NCBI GenBank assembly: GCA_934695325.1
Contig: CAKUVD010000009.1
Span: forward strand, 1-64,000
Source of the DNA: an uncultured Bacteroidales bacterium
GTDB lineage: Bacteria > Bacteroidota > Bacteroidia > Bacteroidales > UBA932
Length of the DNA: 64,000 bases
Direction: 5' to 3'
The translations under genes and the position numbers were made by a program. The notes under the pieces were generated by a model. It was not told where the DNA came from. It worked only from the letters and a program-made list of their open reading frames with translations, and made no database searches. Below are positions 12,201 through 21,051 of the stretch, one piece after another; position 1 is the first letter of the stretch; every line of letters begins with the position of its first letter.

Positions 12201-12279
12201 CACCTGTTTCCACGGCATTCAATGCCGATGCCGATATGATGACTGCGGTCAATGATGCCGCAAACCTGTTTACTTTCAT
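9259..12279 (-). CDS. Large periplasmic TPR-repeat protein
   Basis: 1006 aa with a probable signal peptide (MKVNRFAASLTAVIISASALNAVE) and then almost entirely tetratricopeptide repeats. Diagnostic pieces include AEAAEVYKSLYNNSALYG, YKAAIDSYLAAIAEDNG and DDALGYYKQVVERMPSSEYSEDA. The late repeats resemble the TPR_6/CpoB type used in envelope assembly and scaffolding. It is followed after 30 nt by a beta-barrel gene, so it may be the periplasmic partner of that barrel. No enzymatic domain is visible, and the function is an inference from repeats and context. Confidence 0.82.
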   Translation of the reverse strand: MKVNRFAASLTAVIISASALNAVETGATPDSDAGSGMSVAVPGGKKAQLRYAGDLFGHGMYAKAREIFSSYADDPVAQGYSVLCDIKMKASGYENRLESYIREYPYSGLVPQMRFAHALNLFDQPDYPAASSEFAAVKLSGLYRSQVAEYTFKKAYSDFEIGLEESAYQGFVKVTELPTNPYQAPAAYSVAYILYERENFTEAIKWFEKSGKDARFTEVSSYYIMECRFMNKDYKYVTDNAARMYASVPEERKPHLARIISESYLVQGDAASAKQYYDRTAGSAEGKTRKDYFYAGSLLYALKDYKGAIENYGRMTDRTDSLGQIADYQMGYSYIQTKNKVAAYEAFKDASETGFDRDIQEDAYFNYAKLAFDLNNDPSVFDSYIKKYPEKAKGDKIYSYMALAALYNHDYAGAVEAYDKIDDLDGDMRNNYMKANYLRADQLITAGSYRKAVPCLKAAAYYSDKRTAFNQMSRYWLAESYYRNENYAEAAEVYKSLYNNSALYGKPEGNLLAYDIAYCYFKSGDYAGAEEWFDTYVQSGDKQQAADALTRMGDAGFIRKDYKAAIDSYLAAIAEDNGQKNLYPYYQAGLAYALTDNQKDEIKLLSRTRGASPDAAFWCETEYELGRAYLVSGDNAEASKVFSTISKEGRDSTYKARALIGLGMIAANESRYDDALGYYKQVVERMPSSEYSEDALRAIETIYQTKQEPEQYFAYMKTVGAHNSDADQESMFFNAAEQIFLAENYQKALTSLQAYLEEYPQGANVNLAEFYMAESYKNLGKKEQACDWYRKVAESGESSFVEPAALNFARLSYGLQRYQDAFSGYQALLENARIENNKHTAVVGMMNSAYAGKDYDAAIKAAESVASDRQSDKDDIRRARYVEAKSYLATSRRDKAFSLLKNLSSETSTPEGAEATFLIVQDSYDQGRFDDVEKLVYKFSDSGTNQTYWLAKAFIALGDAFAERGEMAQAKATFESIRDGYVPEGKDDEVLDNVNMRLKKIAERGE

Positions 12280-12361
12280 AATTCTACGAATTAACGTGTA
12301 AAATTACGAAATCTTCCTGTCTTTTCCCAAAACACCAACCGGGAAATAATCACGGGAGGTC

Positions 12362-13201
12362 TTATGGAAGCAGCTCAATCTCCGCCATTACAGGAAGATG
12401 GTCGGAAGCATCTGCGACATCACAGCAGGCTGACGACGTGCACACACGGGAATCCAGGACATTGACCTTAGCCCCGTTGTTCAGCAGAAGAATATAGTCA
12501 ATGCACTCTTCCGGACTGCGAGACGGGAAAGTGAATTCAGTGCCAGAGAGGTTTTTCCAATGCCTAAGATAGAACTCCATCACTTCAGAATCAGGCCTCG
12601 CATTCATATCCCCGCAGAGAAAGACGTGCTTATGCCCCGCCACATAGGATTTCATAAGAGTATCCGTTATCAAGCGAGCCTGGTCCAGCGCCGCGGCTCC
12701 GGATACGTGGTCAAGATGCGTAGCCGCAAAGACATATCTCTTCGTCTCGATCACGACGCACACTCTCTGCTCAGCCCCGTCTCCCTGCGGCAGGACGATA
12801 TTATATTTGTCCAAAATCCTGTCTCTCGTGACAATCCCGTCACCATACGAACCCCCTCGGAACGATATCGCGCGGCCGAATGAATAATCCCATCCATCGC
12901 CGAGGCATTCCGCAAGATGCCTTGCCTGATAGATGTCATTGCGGGCATTGCAGCTGTCAAGTTCATTGACTGCACAGGTGGTGACGCCCAGTCCGTTGAT
13001 CATTGCCGCTATTTCCGGGGCGCTGTCCTCGGAATACTTCCCGAATACTCCGACATTGTACGACATAAGACGGATGACGCGCCTGGAATCATTGCCGACA
13101 TTGCGATCAATATGCGCACCGGCCCCGCAAGACAATGTCAATGCGGACAGACAAGAGGCCACTATGCCCATCAAAACAGTATTTCTCATAACTCCGATCA
13201 A
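12362..13201 (-). CDS. Endonuclease/exonuclease/phosphatase-fold lipoprotein
   Basis: 279 aa. The N-terminus ends in a lipobox (LTLSC, Cys at about 25), so it is a predicted envelope lipoprotein. The rest has the full active-site set of the EEP superfamily: SYNVG, the metal ligand in NELDS, THLDH, GDMNARPDS and the terminal SDHLPV. The superfamily includes nucleases, sphingomyelinases and sugar phosphatases; a surface or periplasmic location argues for an extracellular nuclease or phosphodiesterase. It is 82 nt upstream of the TPR gene and may be a separate unit. Confidence 0.85.
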   Translation of the reverse strand: MIGVMRNTVLMGIVASCLSALTLSCGAGAHIDRNVGNDSRRVIRLMSYNVGVFGKYSEDSAPEIAAMINGLGVTTCAVNELDSCNARNDIYQARHLAECLGDGWDYSFGRAISFRGGSYGDGIVTRDRILDKYNIVLPQGDGAEQRVCVVIETKRYVFAATHLDHVSGAAALDQARLITDTLMKSYVAGHKHVFLCGDMNARPDSEVMEFYLRHWKNLSGTEFTFPSRSPEECIDYILLLNNGAKVNVLDSRVCTSSACCDVADASDHLPVMAEIELLP

Positions 13202-13271
13202 TATCTTCTATGATCTTACAAAAACCAATGATGCAGCCACGCATCGAGAATGCGAAGGTACGACTTTTCAA

Positions 13272-13306
13272 CGACAAACCCCCGCAGAGGATTTCTGCGA
13301 GGGTTT
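13272..13306 (-). terminator. Rho-independent terminator after tRNA-Phe
   Basis: Minus-strand hairpin with arms AACCCTCGCAGA and TCTGCGGGGGTT around a short loop, starting about 5 nt beyond the tRNA 3' end. It ends the tRNA transcript before the endonuclease gene. Confidence 0.75.
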
Positions 13307-13310
13307 CGTG

Positions 13311-13383
13311 TGGTGCCACCGAGAATCGAACTAGGGACACAAGGATTTTCAGTCCTTTGCTCTACCAACTGAGCTATGGCACC
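13311..13383 (-). tRNA. tRNA-Phe (GAA)
   Basis: 73-nt cloverleaf. The acceptor arms GGTGCCA/TGGCACC pair fully, the D arm contains AGCTCAGTTGGTAGAGC, the anticodon loop CTGAAAA reads GAA, and the T arm contains the usual GTTCGA (TAGTTCGATTC). The discriminator is A and CCA is not encoded. It has its own promoter and terminator. Confidence 0.95.
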
Positions 13384-13403
13384 ATTCTTTTGTTTTGGGA
13401 TTG

Positions 13404-13434
13404 CAAAGATAGGTATTTTTCCTTACACTGCAAA
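13404..13434 (-). promoter_or_regulatory. Promoter of tRNA-Phe
   Basis: Minus-strand TTTG (13434-13431), exactly 19 nt, TATCTTTG (13411-13404), about 20 nt ahead of the tRNA. It is a textbook match to the Bacteroidota consensus. Confidence 0.75.
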
Positions 13435-13526
13435 TTTATTTTACACTTTTTTCGATATTTTTGCAATCCATCACAGTACAGGCTGAAACAACATACTGTA
13501 TTACAAGCGATTCGCACGCCCTCGAC

Positions 13527-15200
13527 TCATTTTACCGGAATCTTCAGTTTCATACCCGGCTTGATGCTGGACGTTATGCCGTTATATTTCATTATGTCAT
13601 CGGCGCTGACGCCAGGATACGCCTTCGCAATGCTGTACAATGTATCTCCGTGCTTCACTGTATATGTCACAGACCCGGAACTTTCAGCCGTCACAGGAGA
13701 CTTTACAGGAGGATTGACCTCCTTAGTCTCGGTCTTGGAAGACTGGGGCTGAGCACTTTGACGCACCGATGCCGAAGATGCGGCCGGCGCGGAACCCTTG
13801 CCATATATGACGAGTACCTGCCCGATCTTCAAATTATTGCTTCTCAGATGGTTCCATTTCTTCAGCTGAGCCACTGTCACGTGGTATTTCGAGGCTATGC
13901 GTCCAAGATAGTCTCCACTCTTGACACGATACTTGATAGTTGCGCTTCCTGATGACGACACTATGTTCTGAAGAGTAGACGGATTGAAAAGTTCTTTCGC
14001 CCTGTGGACATATATCGAATCCTCTTCTTCAATGAACTTTCCGGAATACTTGAATGGAAGACGCAATATGTACTCCCGCTCATTGCCTGGAATGATATCG
14101 TGAACATACTGTGGATTCAAGTCCCTCAGTTCCTCCACAGAGATCCCGACAAGATCGTGAATCTGCTGGAAATGAAGCATCCTGTGGATTTGGAACGTAT
14201 CGAGATGCGCCGGCATCTGAATCTGGTCAGGGACGATGCCGTGCTCCTTATAATATGTGAAAGCATACATAGCTCCGACAAATGCAGGGACATATCCTCT
14301 GGTCTCCTTGGGAAGAAAATCATACACAGACCAGAAATCGGTCTTGCCACCGCAGCGCCTGATGGCCTTGTTCACATTTCCGGCCCCGCAGTTATACGAA
14401 GATATGGCGAGATTCCAGTCCCCGAATATGCGATATGCGTCATACATATACCTTGCGGCCGCATCCGCCGCCTTGAACGGATCAAGTCGCTCGTCCACGT
14501 AAGAATTTATCACCAAGCCGTAATTCTTGGCGGTAGTGTACATAAACTGCCACATCCCCTTGGCTCCAGCCCTCGACACGGCCACAGGGTTCAACGCCGA
14601 CTCGATGACAGCCATATATTTAAGTTCCTCAGGCATACCATACCTTGCGAGAGTCTCCTCAAATATCGGGAAGTAATAACTTGCCAGAGCCAGCATCTTG
14701 GACATCTTGGCCGGCATCTTCTCCGCATAAAGGATGATGTAGTTCCGCACCGTCTCATTATATGGAAGAGTTATGAATGAATTCATCTTTGACAGACGCT
14801 CAAGGAACACCTTGTCAGGCACATTGGACGTGAAATGCACAGAATCCATATCATAATTCATCTCCGGAATGTTCTTGGCCTGCCTGTGCAGATACCATAT
14901 ATTCAGAAGGCTGTCAGTGACCTCCTGAGAATAGGTCTCCGGCGCCACCCCGTCAAGGAGAGAAAATGACCTGCCTCCGTCAGTATACTCTTCCTCGACA
15001 TAGGCGGTATCCCTCAACGCATCCAGTTCCTTCATCAGAGAGTCCAGCATTGATCTGAGCCTCGTATTCTCACGGAGAAGTTCTCTTCTGGTTCCCGTCC
15101 GGTCTTTTCGGAACAGCCCCTGCGCCGACGCATCGATTGCCGAACCAAACACGGCCAATGCCACTGCCACAGCGGCACAAATAAATTTATATGACTTCAT
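13527..15200 (-). CDS. mltD: Membrane-bound lytic murein transglycosylase with LysM domains, MltD-like
   Basis: Cleaves the glycan strands of peptidoglycan. 557 aa: signal peptide (to ASAQ, about residue 27), a short coiled stretch, then a family-1 SLT domain with catalytic Glu near 200 (MAVIESALNP), AGAKGMWQFM and the AISSYNCGAGNV motif. Two LysM repeats follow (about 428-472, YRVKSGDYLGRIASKY; and about 512-556, YTVKHGDTLYSIAK), separated by a Ser/Pro-rich linker. No lipobox Cys is evident, unlike E. coli MltD. It is the last gene of parA-parB-DUF5683-mltD (26-nt gap), which links cell-wall remodelling to chromosome segregation by co-transcription. Confidence 0.92.
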   Translation of the reverse strand: MKSYKFICAAVAVALAVFGSAIDASAQGLFRKDRTGTRRELLRENTRLRSMLDSLMKELDALRDTAYVEEEYTDGGRSFSLLDGVAPETYSQEVTDSLLNIWYLHRQAKNIPEMNYDMDSVHFTSNVPDKVFLERLSKMNSFITLPYNETVRNYIILYAEKMPAKMSKMLALASYYFPIFEETLARYGMPEELKYMAVIESALNPVAVSRAGAKGMWQFMYTTAKNYGLVINSYVDERLDPFKAADAAARYMYDAYRIFGDWNLAISSYNCGAGNVNKAIRRCGGKTDFWSVYDFLPKETRGYVPAFVGAMYAFTYYKEHGIVPDQIQMPAHLDTFQIHRMLHFQQIHDLVGISVEELRDLNPQYVHDIIPGNEREYILRLPFKYSGKFIEEEDSIYVHRAKELFNPSTLQNIVSSSGSATIKYRVKSGDYLGRIASKYHVTVAQLKKWNHLRSNNLKIGQVLVIYGKGSAPAASSASVRQSAQPQSSKTETKEVNPPVKSPVTAESSGSVTYTVKHGDTLYSIAKAYPGVSADDIMKYNGITSSIKPGMKLKIPVK

Positions 15201-15225
15201 TTTCTTTCCTTAATTAAAGAGTTCG

Positions 15226-16173
15226 TCAGAATCTGAGCCCCACGCTAAGGCCAAACGCTTCGGTTCCGCCGCCGGAAAATGTCCGGAAGCCGCCTCCGCC
15301 CGAATTGATGGCATATCCCATATCCGGAGAAATCACTGCCGGAGCGACACTCATTGAAATATCGTCGCCCAACTCGAAGTCCCGCATATACGAGAACACG
15401 TTGGCATCAATGATCTGCAACAGATAAAAGCCCATAAGAGCCACTACGGAATAATCCCTGTAACGGCGGAACACATCCCTGTAATACTTGGCCGTAGAAG
15501 CGGACACAGGACCGTCATACGTGGAGTTCTCAGCCGTCGCCTGATTATAGATACGCTTGTACCTCAAATAATTAGTATTGTTAGTTACCAGGAAATGCGC
15601 AGAGCACATAAGACCGGTATAATATATCGGGATTTTCCAGTACTCTCCGTTATACGCCTGTCCCAGTCCCGGAAGCAATGCCGAATACAATGTAGCCTTA
15701 CCGGCCTGCGGATTTACGTCCTTCCTGTAATTGACGACTCCATCCAGAAGAGAGCCCCAATAGAACAGCCCAGTCCCGACGAAACATAACGTGCTTATGG
15801 TCTTGTCGGAATTGTTTCCATCTACATTGTACTTATGACGGAAATATATTCCGGTACCGGCAGTGGCGGCAATACCTCCGTAGATCACAGGCAGTTTCCA
15901 ATACTGCTTGTTGTACATCTGCTGACCGCCTATGAACACAGTGGAGCCGGCGAACATCACGCCGATGCGGCTGTCACGCTTATGCCTGATCCCGCCGAAA
16001 TACTCCTTGAACGTAAATGCCGCATCAGTGGAGTCCCTCGCAGTGGAGTCACGCTCATCATTATAGTTCTGGGTAAACGCCTCCTCCTTGAACTGTCCCT
16101 TCGCACTTACAGAAAAAAGGAACAGACCTAAAAAAGTCACCGTTATTATCTGAAACAATCTCCAGGGCATCAC
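15226..16173 (-). CDS. DUF5683 domain membrane protein
   Basis: 315 aa with a cleavable signal (FLGLFLFSVSAKGQ) and several hydrophobic segments (for example VMFAGSTVFIGG, LPVIYGGIAATAGTGIYF, IPIYYTGLMCSAHFLV). The phrase SALLPGLGQAYNGEYWKIPI is the hallmark of DUF5683, a family largely confined to Bacteroidota. The function is unknown. It begins 4 nt after parB and precedes mltD by 26 nt. Confidence 0.85.
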   Translation of the reverse strand: MMPWRLFQIITVTFLGLFLFSVSAKGQFKEEAFTQNYNDERDSTARDSTDAAFTFKEYFGGIRHKRDSRIGVMFAGSTVFIGGQQMYNKQYWKLPVIYGGIAATAGTGIYFRHKYNVDGNNSDKTISTLCFVGTGLFYWGSLLDGVVNYRKDVNPQAGKATLYSALLPGLGQAYNGEYWKIPIYYTGLMCSAHFLVTNNTNYLRYKRIYNQATAENSTYDGPVSASTAKYYRDVFRRYRDYSVVALMGFYLLQIIDANVFSYMRDFELGDDISMSVAPAVISPDMGYAINSGGGGFRTFSGGGTEAFGLSVGLRF

Positions 16174-16177
16174 TGTC

Positions 16178-17104
16178 TCAGATATTAGAGTCGTCCAGAG
16201 CCTTCAGGAAGCGCCTGATCTCATCATCAGACCCGAAATGTATGGTCATAGTGCCCTTGCCCGAGGCGGCACGCTTCAGACTGATACTCTTGTCAAAATA
16301 CTTGCCGATATGTTCCAGGACCTTGTAGTACTCATCCGGAAGTTCCGGCTCTCGTTTCTCCGGTTTGCCCGGAGCCTCCTGAAGCTCACGTATCTTGTCC
16401 TCAAGCTGCCTCACGGACAGGCCGTTCTTTATGACGAAGTCGCACAGCCGCTCCTGGAGTCCGGAATCCTCGACTCCAAGAAGCACCTTGGCGTGTCCGA
16501 CGCTCATGAGTCCTACCTTCAGGTCGTGCTGGATCTTGGCCGGAAGCCTGAGAAGGCGAAGATAATTTGTCACGGACGCACGCTTCTTCCCCACTCTGTC
16601 CGCCATCTGTTCCTGAGTAAGGCTGCATTCATCGATAAGACGCTGATAGCTCATAGCCACCTCTATGGGATCCAGGTTCTCCCTCTGGATATTCTCGACG
16701 ATCGCCATTTCCAGCATCCCCTGGTCATTGGCGTCACGGATGTATGCAGGTATCATATCCATACCGGCCAGACGGCAGGCCTTGAACCTGCGCTCACCGC
16801 TGATGATCTGGTACCTTCCGGCAGATTTCTTTCGTACCGTTATAGGCTGTATCAGACCGAATGTCCGTATGGATGCCGCCAGTTCCTGCAGAGCCTCCTG
16901 ATCAAATGACATCCTCGGCTGGAACGGGTTAGGCTCTATCATATCCACAGGGATACGGAGGACATCCGCAGTATCTTGCGGCTCCTTGGTCCCGACGACC
17001 TCCTTGTTCACGTAGCCGACAGGGCTGCGGAGCTGATCCAGATCGCCGGCATCACCCAGCAGCGCACTTAACCCTTTCCCTAAACCTCTCTGCTGTTTAC
17101 TCAT
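16178..17104 (-). CDS. parB: Chromosome partitioning protein ParB
   Basis: CTPase clamp that loads at parS and spreads on DNA. 308 aa: the N-terminal ParB/Srx domain contains PNPFQPR and the CTP-binding [12 protein letters not shown] (near 103), then [12 protein letters not shown], then the HTH ([20 protein letters not shown]), and a C-terminal dimerisation segment. The start ATG overlaps the parA stop by 4 nt (ATGA), implying translational coupling. No parS palindrome was recognised in the window. Confidence 0.96.
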   Translation of the reverse strand: MSKQQRGLGKGLSALLGDAGDLDQLRSPVGYVNKEVVGTKEPQDTADVLRIPVDMIEPNPFQPRMSFDQEALQELAASIRTFGLIQPITVRKKSAGRYQIISGERRFKACRLAGMDMIPAYIRDANDQGMLEMAIVENIQRENLDPIEVAMSYQRLIDECSLTQEQMADRVGKKRASVTNYLRLLRLPAKIQHDLKVGLMSVGHAKVLLGVEDSGLQERLCDFVIKNGLSVRQLEDKIRELQEAPGKPEKREPELPDEYYKVLEHIGKYFDKSISLKRAASGKGTMTIHFGSDDEIRRFLKALDDSNI

Positions 17105-17883
17105 CTTTCTTTCTGTTTTTCATTTTTCTCCAGCACCTCTTTGGCGAGATTGAGATAATTCGACGTACCGTTGCTCATCACATCATACAAGATTATAGGC
17201 TTTCCGTGAGACGGGGCCTCGCTGAGACGGATATTGCGCTGGATTATAGTATTGAATACCATATCCTTGAAATGCTCCTTCAACTGATTCAGCACCTGAG
17301 TATGCACTTTCGTGCGCCCATCGAACATCGTCACCACGAATCCTTCTATCGTCAATTCGGGATTCACGCCATTCTGAACGAGACGCACCGTCTGGAGCAG
17401 TTTGCCCAGTCCCTCCAGGGCGAAGAACTCAGGCTGGACCGGGATCATCACAGAATCCGCGGCCGTCAATGAGTTCACAGTAATGAGGCCAAGCGAAGGA
17501 GAGCAGTCTATTATTATATAGTCATACAGATCCCTTATCGGGGCTATGGCTTTCTTCATTATCGACTCCCTGTCTTCCGCCTCCAGCATCTCTATCTCCA
17601 CGCCGACAAGGTTTATATGGGAAGGAATCATCTGAAGGTTCGGCATCTCGGTCTGTATCAGCGCATCCTGTATGCCTATCTCACCTATGAGGACTTCATA
17701 CAGAGTTCGCTTCCTGTCATCCTCCGGCGAAAAGTTCAGCCCTGATGTGGTGTTGGCCTGAGGGTCTGCGTCTATGACCAGAACCTTCCTCTCGAGCACG
17801 GCCAGAGACGCCGCAAGATTAATGGCCGTCGTGGTCTTGCCCACACCGCCTTTCTGATTCGCTATCGCAATGACTTTTCCCAT
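17101..17883 (-). CDS. parA: Chromosome partitioning ATPase ParA
   Basis: Walker-type ATPase that positions ParB-parS complexes. From the chosen start at 17883 the protein is [20 protein letters not shown], with the deviant Walker A KGGVGKTT at 11-18, DADPQANTT and IIDCSPSLG; 260 aa, the normal size. The open frame runs 16 codons further upstream ([16 protein letters not shown]), but this prefix is hydrophobic, is not part of the family, and covers a TAnnTTTG promoter element (TAATTTTG, 17918-17911), so it is rejected. It is the first gene of the parA-parB-DUF5683-mltD operon. Confidence 0.95.
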   Translation of the reverse strand: MGKVIAIANQKGGVGKTTTAINLAASLAVLERKVLVIDADPQANTTSGLNFSPEDDRKRTLYEVLIGEIGIQDALIQTEMPNLQMIPSHINLVGVEIEMLEAEDRESIMKKAIAPIRDLYDYIIIDCSPSLGLITVNSLTAADSVMIPVQPEFFALEGLGKLLQTVRLVQNGVNPELTIEGFVVTMFDGRTKVHTQVLNQLKEHFKDMVFNTIIQRNIRLSEAPSHGKPIILYDVMSNGTSNYLNLAKEVLEKNEKQKER

Positions 17884-17963
17884 TCTTTCTTGAATATTTT
17901 CTGCAACGCACAAAATTAATAAAATAATCAATACACATTGCCGAACTGTTGATAACTTTTCCG

Positions 17964-20258
17964 TCAGACGGGATCTACGTCCAACGCAATATGCCCATTA
18001 TAAGAGCGTTGCGTTTCAAAGCCACTGACAGCGGCGACCAGTCTCTCCTTATTTTCGCCAAGCATCGAATCCTTCTTCATAGACACTCTTATGCCTCTTA
18101 TGAAAAGGTCCGACTGCTTGTCCACGGCCGGGGAATACGGCCCCGTCACCGACACACCGCCACCGTTTCCCTGCACAAATCCTGCCGAAACCACGCCATA
18201 GACGGAGCGCAGTTCCGCGGCCAGGCACAAGGACATCTTGTCCGCACGCGCCTCATTTCTATCCTTAATAATTATCCTAACTATCCTGGAAAACGGAGGA
18301 TATCCGAAAACGCTCCGTTCCATCATCATATCTTCCATCAATGTATTCCGATCCTCTACAGACGACTCCGGCCTCCGGTCTGCCAACACCCTATACACCG
18401 GATGGTCTGGATAGGCAGTCTGAATGACCAATTTCCCGGCCTTGCCACGTCTTCCGCACCTTCCTCGGAACTGTTCCAGTATCTGCACAGCCCTTTCGTC
18501 AGCCCTGAAATCCTGCTGTCCCATCAGAGAATCGGCTCCGATCACGGCCACAAGTGAAAGACCACCGAAATCAAACCCTTTCGCTATGATCTGCGTACCG
18601 ACAAGAATGTCAATCCTCCCGGCAGCAAAATCCTTTATGATGTGCGCCGCCGTTTCAGCCGACGCTGCTGTATCACTGTCCAGCCGCGCTATTCTCGCAG
18701 ACGGGAACAATGCCGCCACCTCCTCCTCTATCTTCTGCGTGCCGGCTCCGACAGGTTCAAGAGGAGCTCCACATTTGGCGCATATACCGTCATACGGCTT
18801 TCTCCATCCGCAATAATGGCACATCAGGATCCCTTCCTGTCTGTGCCACCCCAAAGGTACATTGCAATGCGGACAACGCGGCATATCACCGCAAGAGGAG
18901 CATTGCACTGCAGGAGCATAAGCGCGTCTGGCCCGGAGGATCAGAATCTGCCCACCTTCCCCAAGCACACGTCGCATATCAGAGATGAGACGGAACGAAA
19001 AGTCTCCATTCATACCTCGCTTCCTACGCTCCGCTGAAGTATCTATGACCTCCACTTCAGAATTCTCCGAACCGAAATATCTTTCAGAAAGAATCACACG
19101 AGACATCTTCCCGGCTCGGCAATTATAAAGCGACTCCAGAGATGGCGTGGCAGTGCCCAGAATCGCGTCAGCATTCTCGATCCGAGCCAGCATCAATGCT
19201 GTGTCACGCCCGTTGTAGCGCGGAGCCGGAGAGTCCTGCTTATATGATACATCTTGTTCCTCGTCCACGATTATCAGCCCCAGATCGTGATGAGGAAGGA
19301 AAAGCGAAGACCTCGTTCCGAGCACGACGTATCTGCCAGAGCGGATCTCATTTGCCGCCTCCAGTCTTGCGGCGGCGGTCATCCCGGAATGGAACGAACG
19401 CAGCAACGGCCCGAACACAGTCCTGAGCCTGTTCTCCATCTGCCTGCTGACGGCAATCTCAGGTATCAGATACAGAACGTTCTTCCCACGCCTCAACGCA
19501 TCCAACGCCAGAGACATATATATCTCCGTCTTCCCGGAGCCAGTCACCCCGTCCAGGAGGACAGGCCTTCCGGCCGCGAAATTCTCCGTTATCCGTGAAT
19601 ATGCCTCTTTCTGTGCAGCGCTCAAGGCGAATCCGGGATTCTCCGGCAAGACAATCTGAATTTCACGGCGAGCCCCGCCATTAAGTTCCTCCTCGATCCT
19701 GTCTTTTTCTTCTGTCAATGCTGATATCTGCTCTTCATATCGAGACGCTTCCGAGACATAGCGCTCCTTGGTGCTGCCTTTTCTGGCTTTCTCAGCCATT
19801 TCCCGCTTCAATGAGACGCTCCTCACCAGTTTCCCGATACGGGCTTCCAGCAATGCGATTCTTTTCGAGAGGAGTGCGTCACGACGGGCCGCTCGACGGG
19901 CGGACGACATCTCGCCCGTTATCTTCAATGACGGATAAGCAGCCTTGTATACTTCGCCGACCGTGCACAGATAATAATCCGCCACGAATTTCCACAATTT
20001 CAGTTCGACAGGATTAACCGGAGCCAGTGTCCTCTCCACTGAAATGACAGGCAATATCTTTTCTGGATCCACATCAGGTGTCACATCGGCCTCAGCGACG
20101 ACACCATGATAAGTCTTCCCGGCAAAACGCACCGAAACCCTGTCCCCACGCCCTACAGGGCCGGCGGAAAGAGCCTGCTCCGGCACATAATAGCAGGGCA
20201 GCCACTCAAGCCGGAGCGGCAATATCACTGAAACATATAATTTCCTGGCATCGTGCAT
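17964..20258 (-). CDS. priA: Primosomal protein N' (replication restart helicase PriA)
   Basis: 3'-5' DNA helicase that reloads the replisome at stalled forks. 764 aa: an N-terminal 3'-DNA-binding domain, a long helical insert (about 130-200, Lys/Arg/Glu-rich), the helicase core with Walker [12 protein letters not shown] (near 240), the DEEQD box, and [12 protein letters not shown]. Zinc-binding cysteine pairs follow ([25 protein letters not shown]), then QIIAKGFDF and [14 protein letters not shown]. All hallmark motifs are present. It is transcribed towards parA. Confidence 0.95.
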   Translation of the reverse strand: MHDARKLYVSVILPLRLEWLPCYYVPEQALSAGPVGRGDRVSVRFAGKTYHGVVAEADVTPDVDPEKILPVISVERTLAPVNPVELKLWKFVADYYLCTVGEVYKAAYPSLKITGEMSSARRAARRDALLSKRIALLEARIGKLVRSVSLKREMAEKARKGSTKERYVSEASRYEEQISALTEEKDRIEEELNGGARREIQIVLPENPGFALSAAQKEAYSRITENFAAGRPVLLDGVTGSGKTEIYMSLALDALRRGKNVLYLIPEIAVSRQMENRLRTVFGPLLRSFHSGMTAAARLEAANEIRSGRYVVLGTRSSLFLPHHDLGLIIVDEEQDVSYKQDSPAPRYNGRDTALMLARIENADAILGTATPSLESLYNCRAGKMSRVILSERYFGSENSEVEVIDTSAERRKRGMNGDFSFRLISDMRRVLGEGGQILILRARRAYAPAVQCSSCGDMPRCPHCNVPLGWHRQEGILMCHYCGWRKPYDGICAKCGAPLEPVGAGTQKIEEEVAALFPSARIARLDSDTAASAETAAHIIKDFAAGRIDILVGTQIIAKGFDFGGLSLVAVIGADSLMGQQDFRADERAVQILEQFRGRCGRRGKAGKLVIQTAYPDHPVYRVLADRRPESSVEDRNTLMEDMMMERSVFGYPPFSRIVRIIIKDRNEARADKMSLCLAAELRSVYGVVSAGFVQGNGGGVSVTGPYSPAVDKQSDLFIRGIRVSMKKDSMLGENKERLVAAVSGFETQRSYNGHIALDVDPV

Positions 20259-20295
20259 ATAACTGCGAATTTACTAACAAATTCATTATTTTCCG

Positions 20296-20303
20296 TATCT
20301 TTG
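20296..20303 (+). promoter_or_regulatory. -7 box of the LRR gene
   Basis: TATCTTTG matches TAnnTTTG and lies 20 nt before ATG 20324. It sits inside the longer open frame that begins at 20078 and so argues against that longer start. No clear -33 box was seen. Confidence 0.45.
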
Positions 20304-20323
20304 CGCTCCTAAAGCAATTCAGG

Positions 20324-21046
20324 ATGACAGAAGCGGAAAAAGACATATTGCCGGACTATCTCCGGAAGCTCATCGGCACCGGCACCGCGGCCACGGCTGC
20401 GGAAAGGGCGTCTGATGACTGGGACAACGACTACAACTGCAACTACAGCGCCGACGGGGCCAAGCTTCTGGACGCCGAGAATTTCCCGGATACGGTAAAG
20501 GTACGCGAGGGCACTCGCATAATCTGTGACGGAGCGTTCTCGTTCCAGGACTATATGGCTGAAGACATCCCGGCAGGAAGCGACATTCCCGAAGATAAGA
20601 GGGTATCGTTCCTGGATAAGATCTATCTCCCGTCATCAGTGGAGCATATAGGAGACAGCGCATTCAAGGAATGCGGCTGGATCCGAAGCATCAGGCTGCC
20701 GAAGTCGCTGCTCACCATAAGGGACAATGCTTTCTACGGCTGCTGGGAACTGCGCCAGATAGGATTTCCCGCAAGTCTCCAGCACATCGGTGAGCGTTCT
20801 TTCTTTGAATGCTTTTCTCTTGAGAAAGTCCGCCTGAACAAAGGCCTGCGCATAATAGGCGCCGAAGCGTTCAGTTTCTGCGAGTCCTTGAAAGAGATTT
20901 CTCTTCCTGCAGGACTTCTGGCGATAGGGGCCGACGCATTTATGGGATGCCGCAAGTTACGCAAGATATTCATCCCCAAGGGTACTCGAGCGATGTATGA
21001 AGAGATTTTTCCAGAAAATCTTCTCAAGCATCTGAAAGAAATCTGA
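20324..21046 (+). CDS. BspA-type leucine-rich repeat protein
   Basis: 240 aa from ATG 20324 (MTEAEKDILPDYLRKLIG). After an acidic N-terminus come five or so LRR_5/BspA repeats of about 23 residues, for example VEHIGDSAFKECGWIRSIRLP, LQHIGERSFFECFSLEKVRL and LLAIGADAFMGCRKLRKIFIP. There is no signal peptide, so the protein should be cytoplasmic, unlike the surface BspA adhesins. The frame is open 82 codons upstream, but that part is antisense to the priA 5' end, has odd composition and lies before the promoter, so it was left out. The function is unknown; protein binding is likely. Confidence 0.8.
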   Translation: MTEAEKDILPDYLRKLIGTGTAATAAERASDDWDNDYNCNYSADGAKLLDAENFPDTVKVREGTRIICDGAFSFQDYMAEDIPAGSDIPEDKRVSFLDKIYLPSSVEHIGDSAFKECGWIRSIRLPKSLLTIRDNAFYGCWELRQIGFPASLQHIGERSFFECFSLEKVRLNKGLRIIGAEAFSFCESLKEISLPAGLLAIGADAFMGCRKLRKIFIPKGTRAMYEEIFPENLLKHLKEI

Positions 21047-21051
21047 GGCCG

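Noticed and set aside
17945..17960. TGTTGATAA as a DnaA box near parA, hinting at a replication origin
   Set aside because: A single 8-of-9 match without a cluster or an AT-rich unwinding region; not enough for an origin call. No parS palindrome was seen either.
20078..20323. 82-codon N-terminal extension of the LRR protein
   Set aside because: Overlaps the priA 5' end in antisense, has unlike composition, and contains the likely promoter at 20296-20303.
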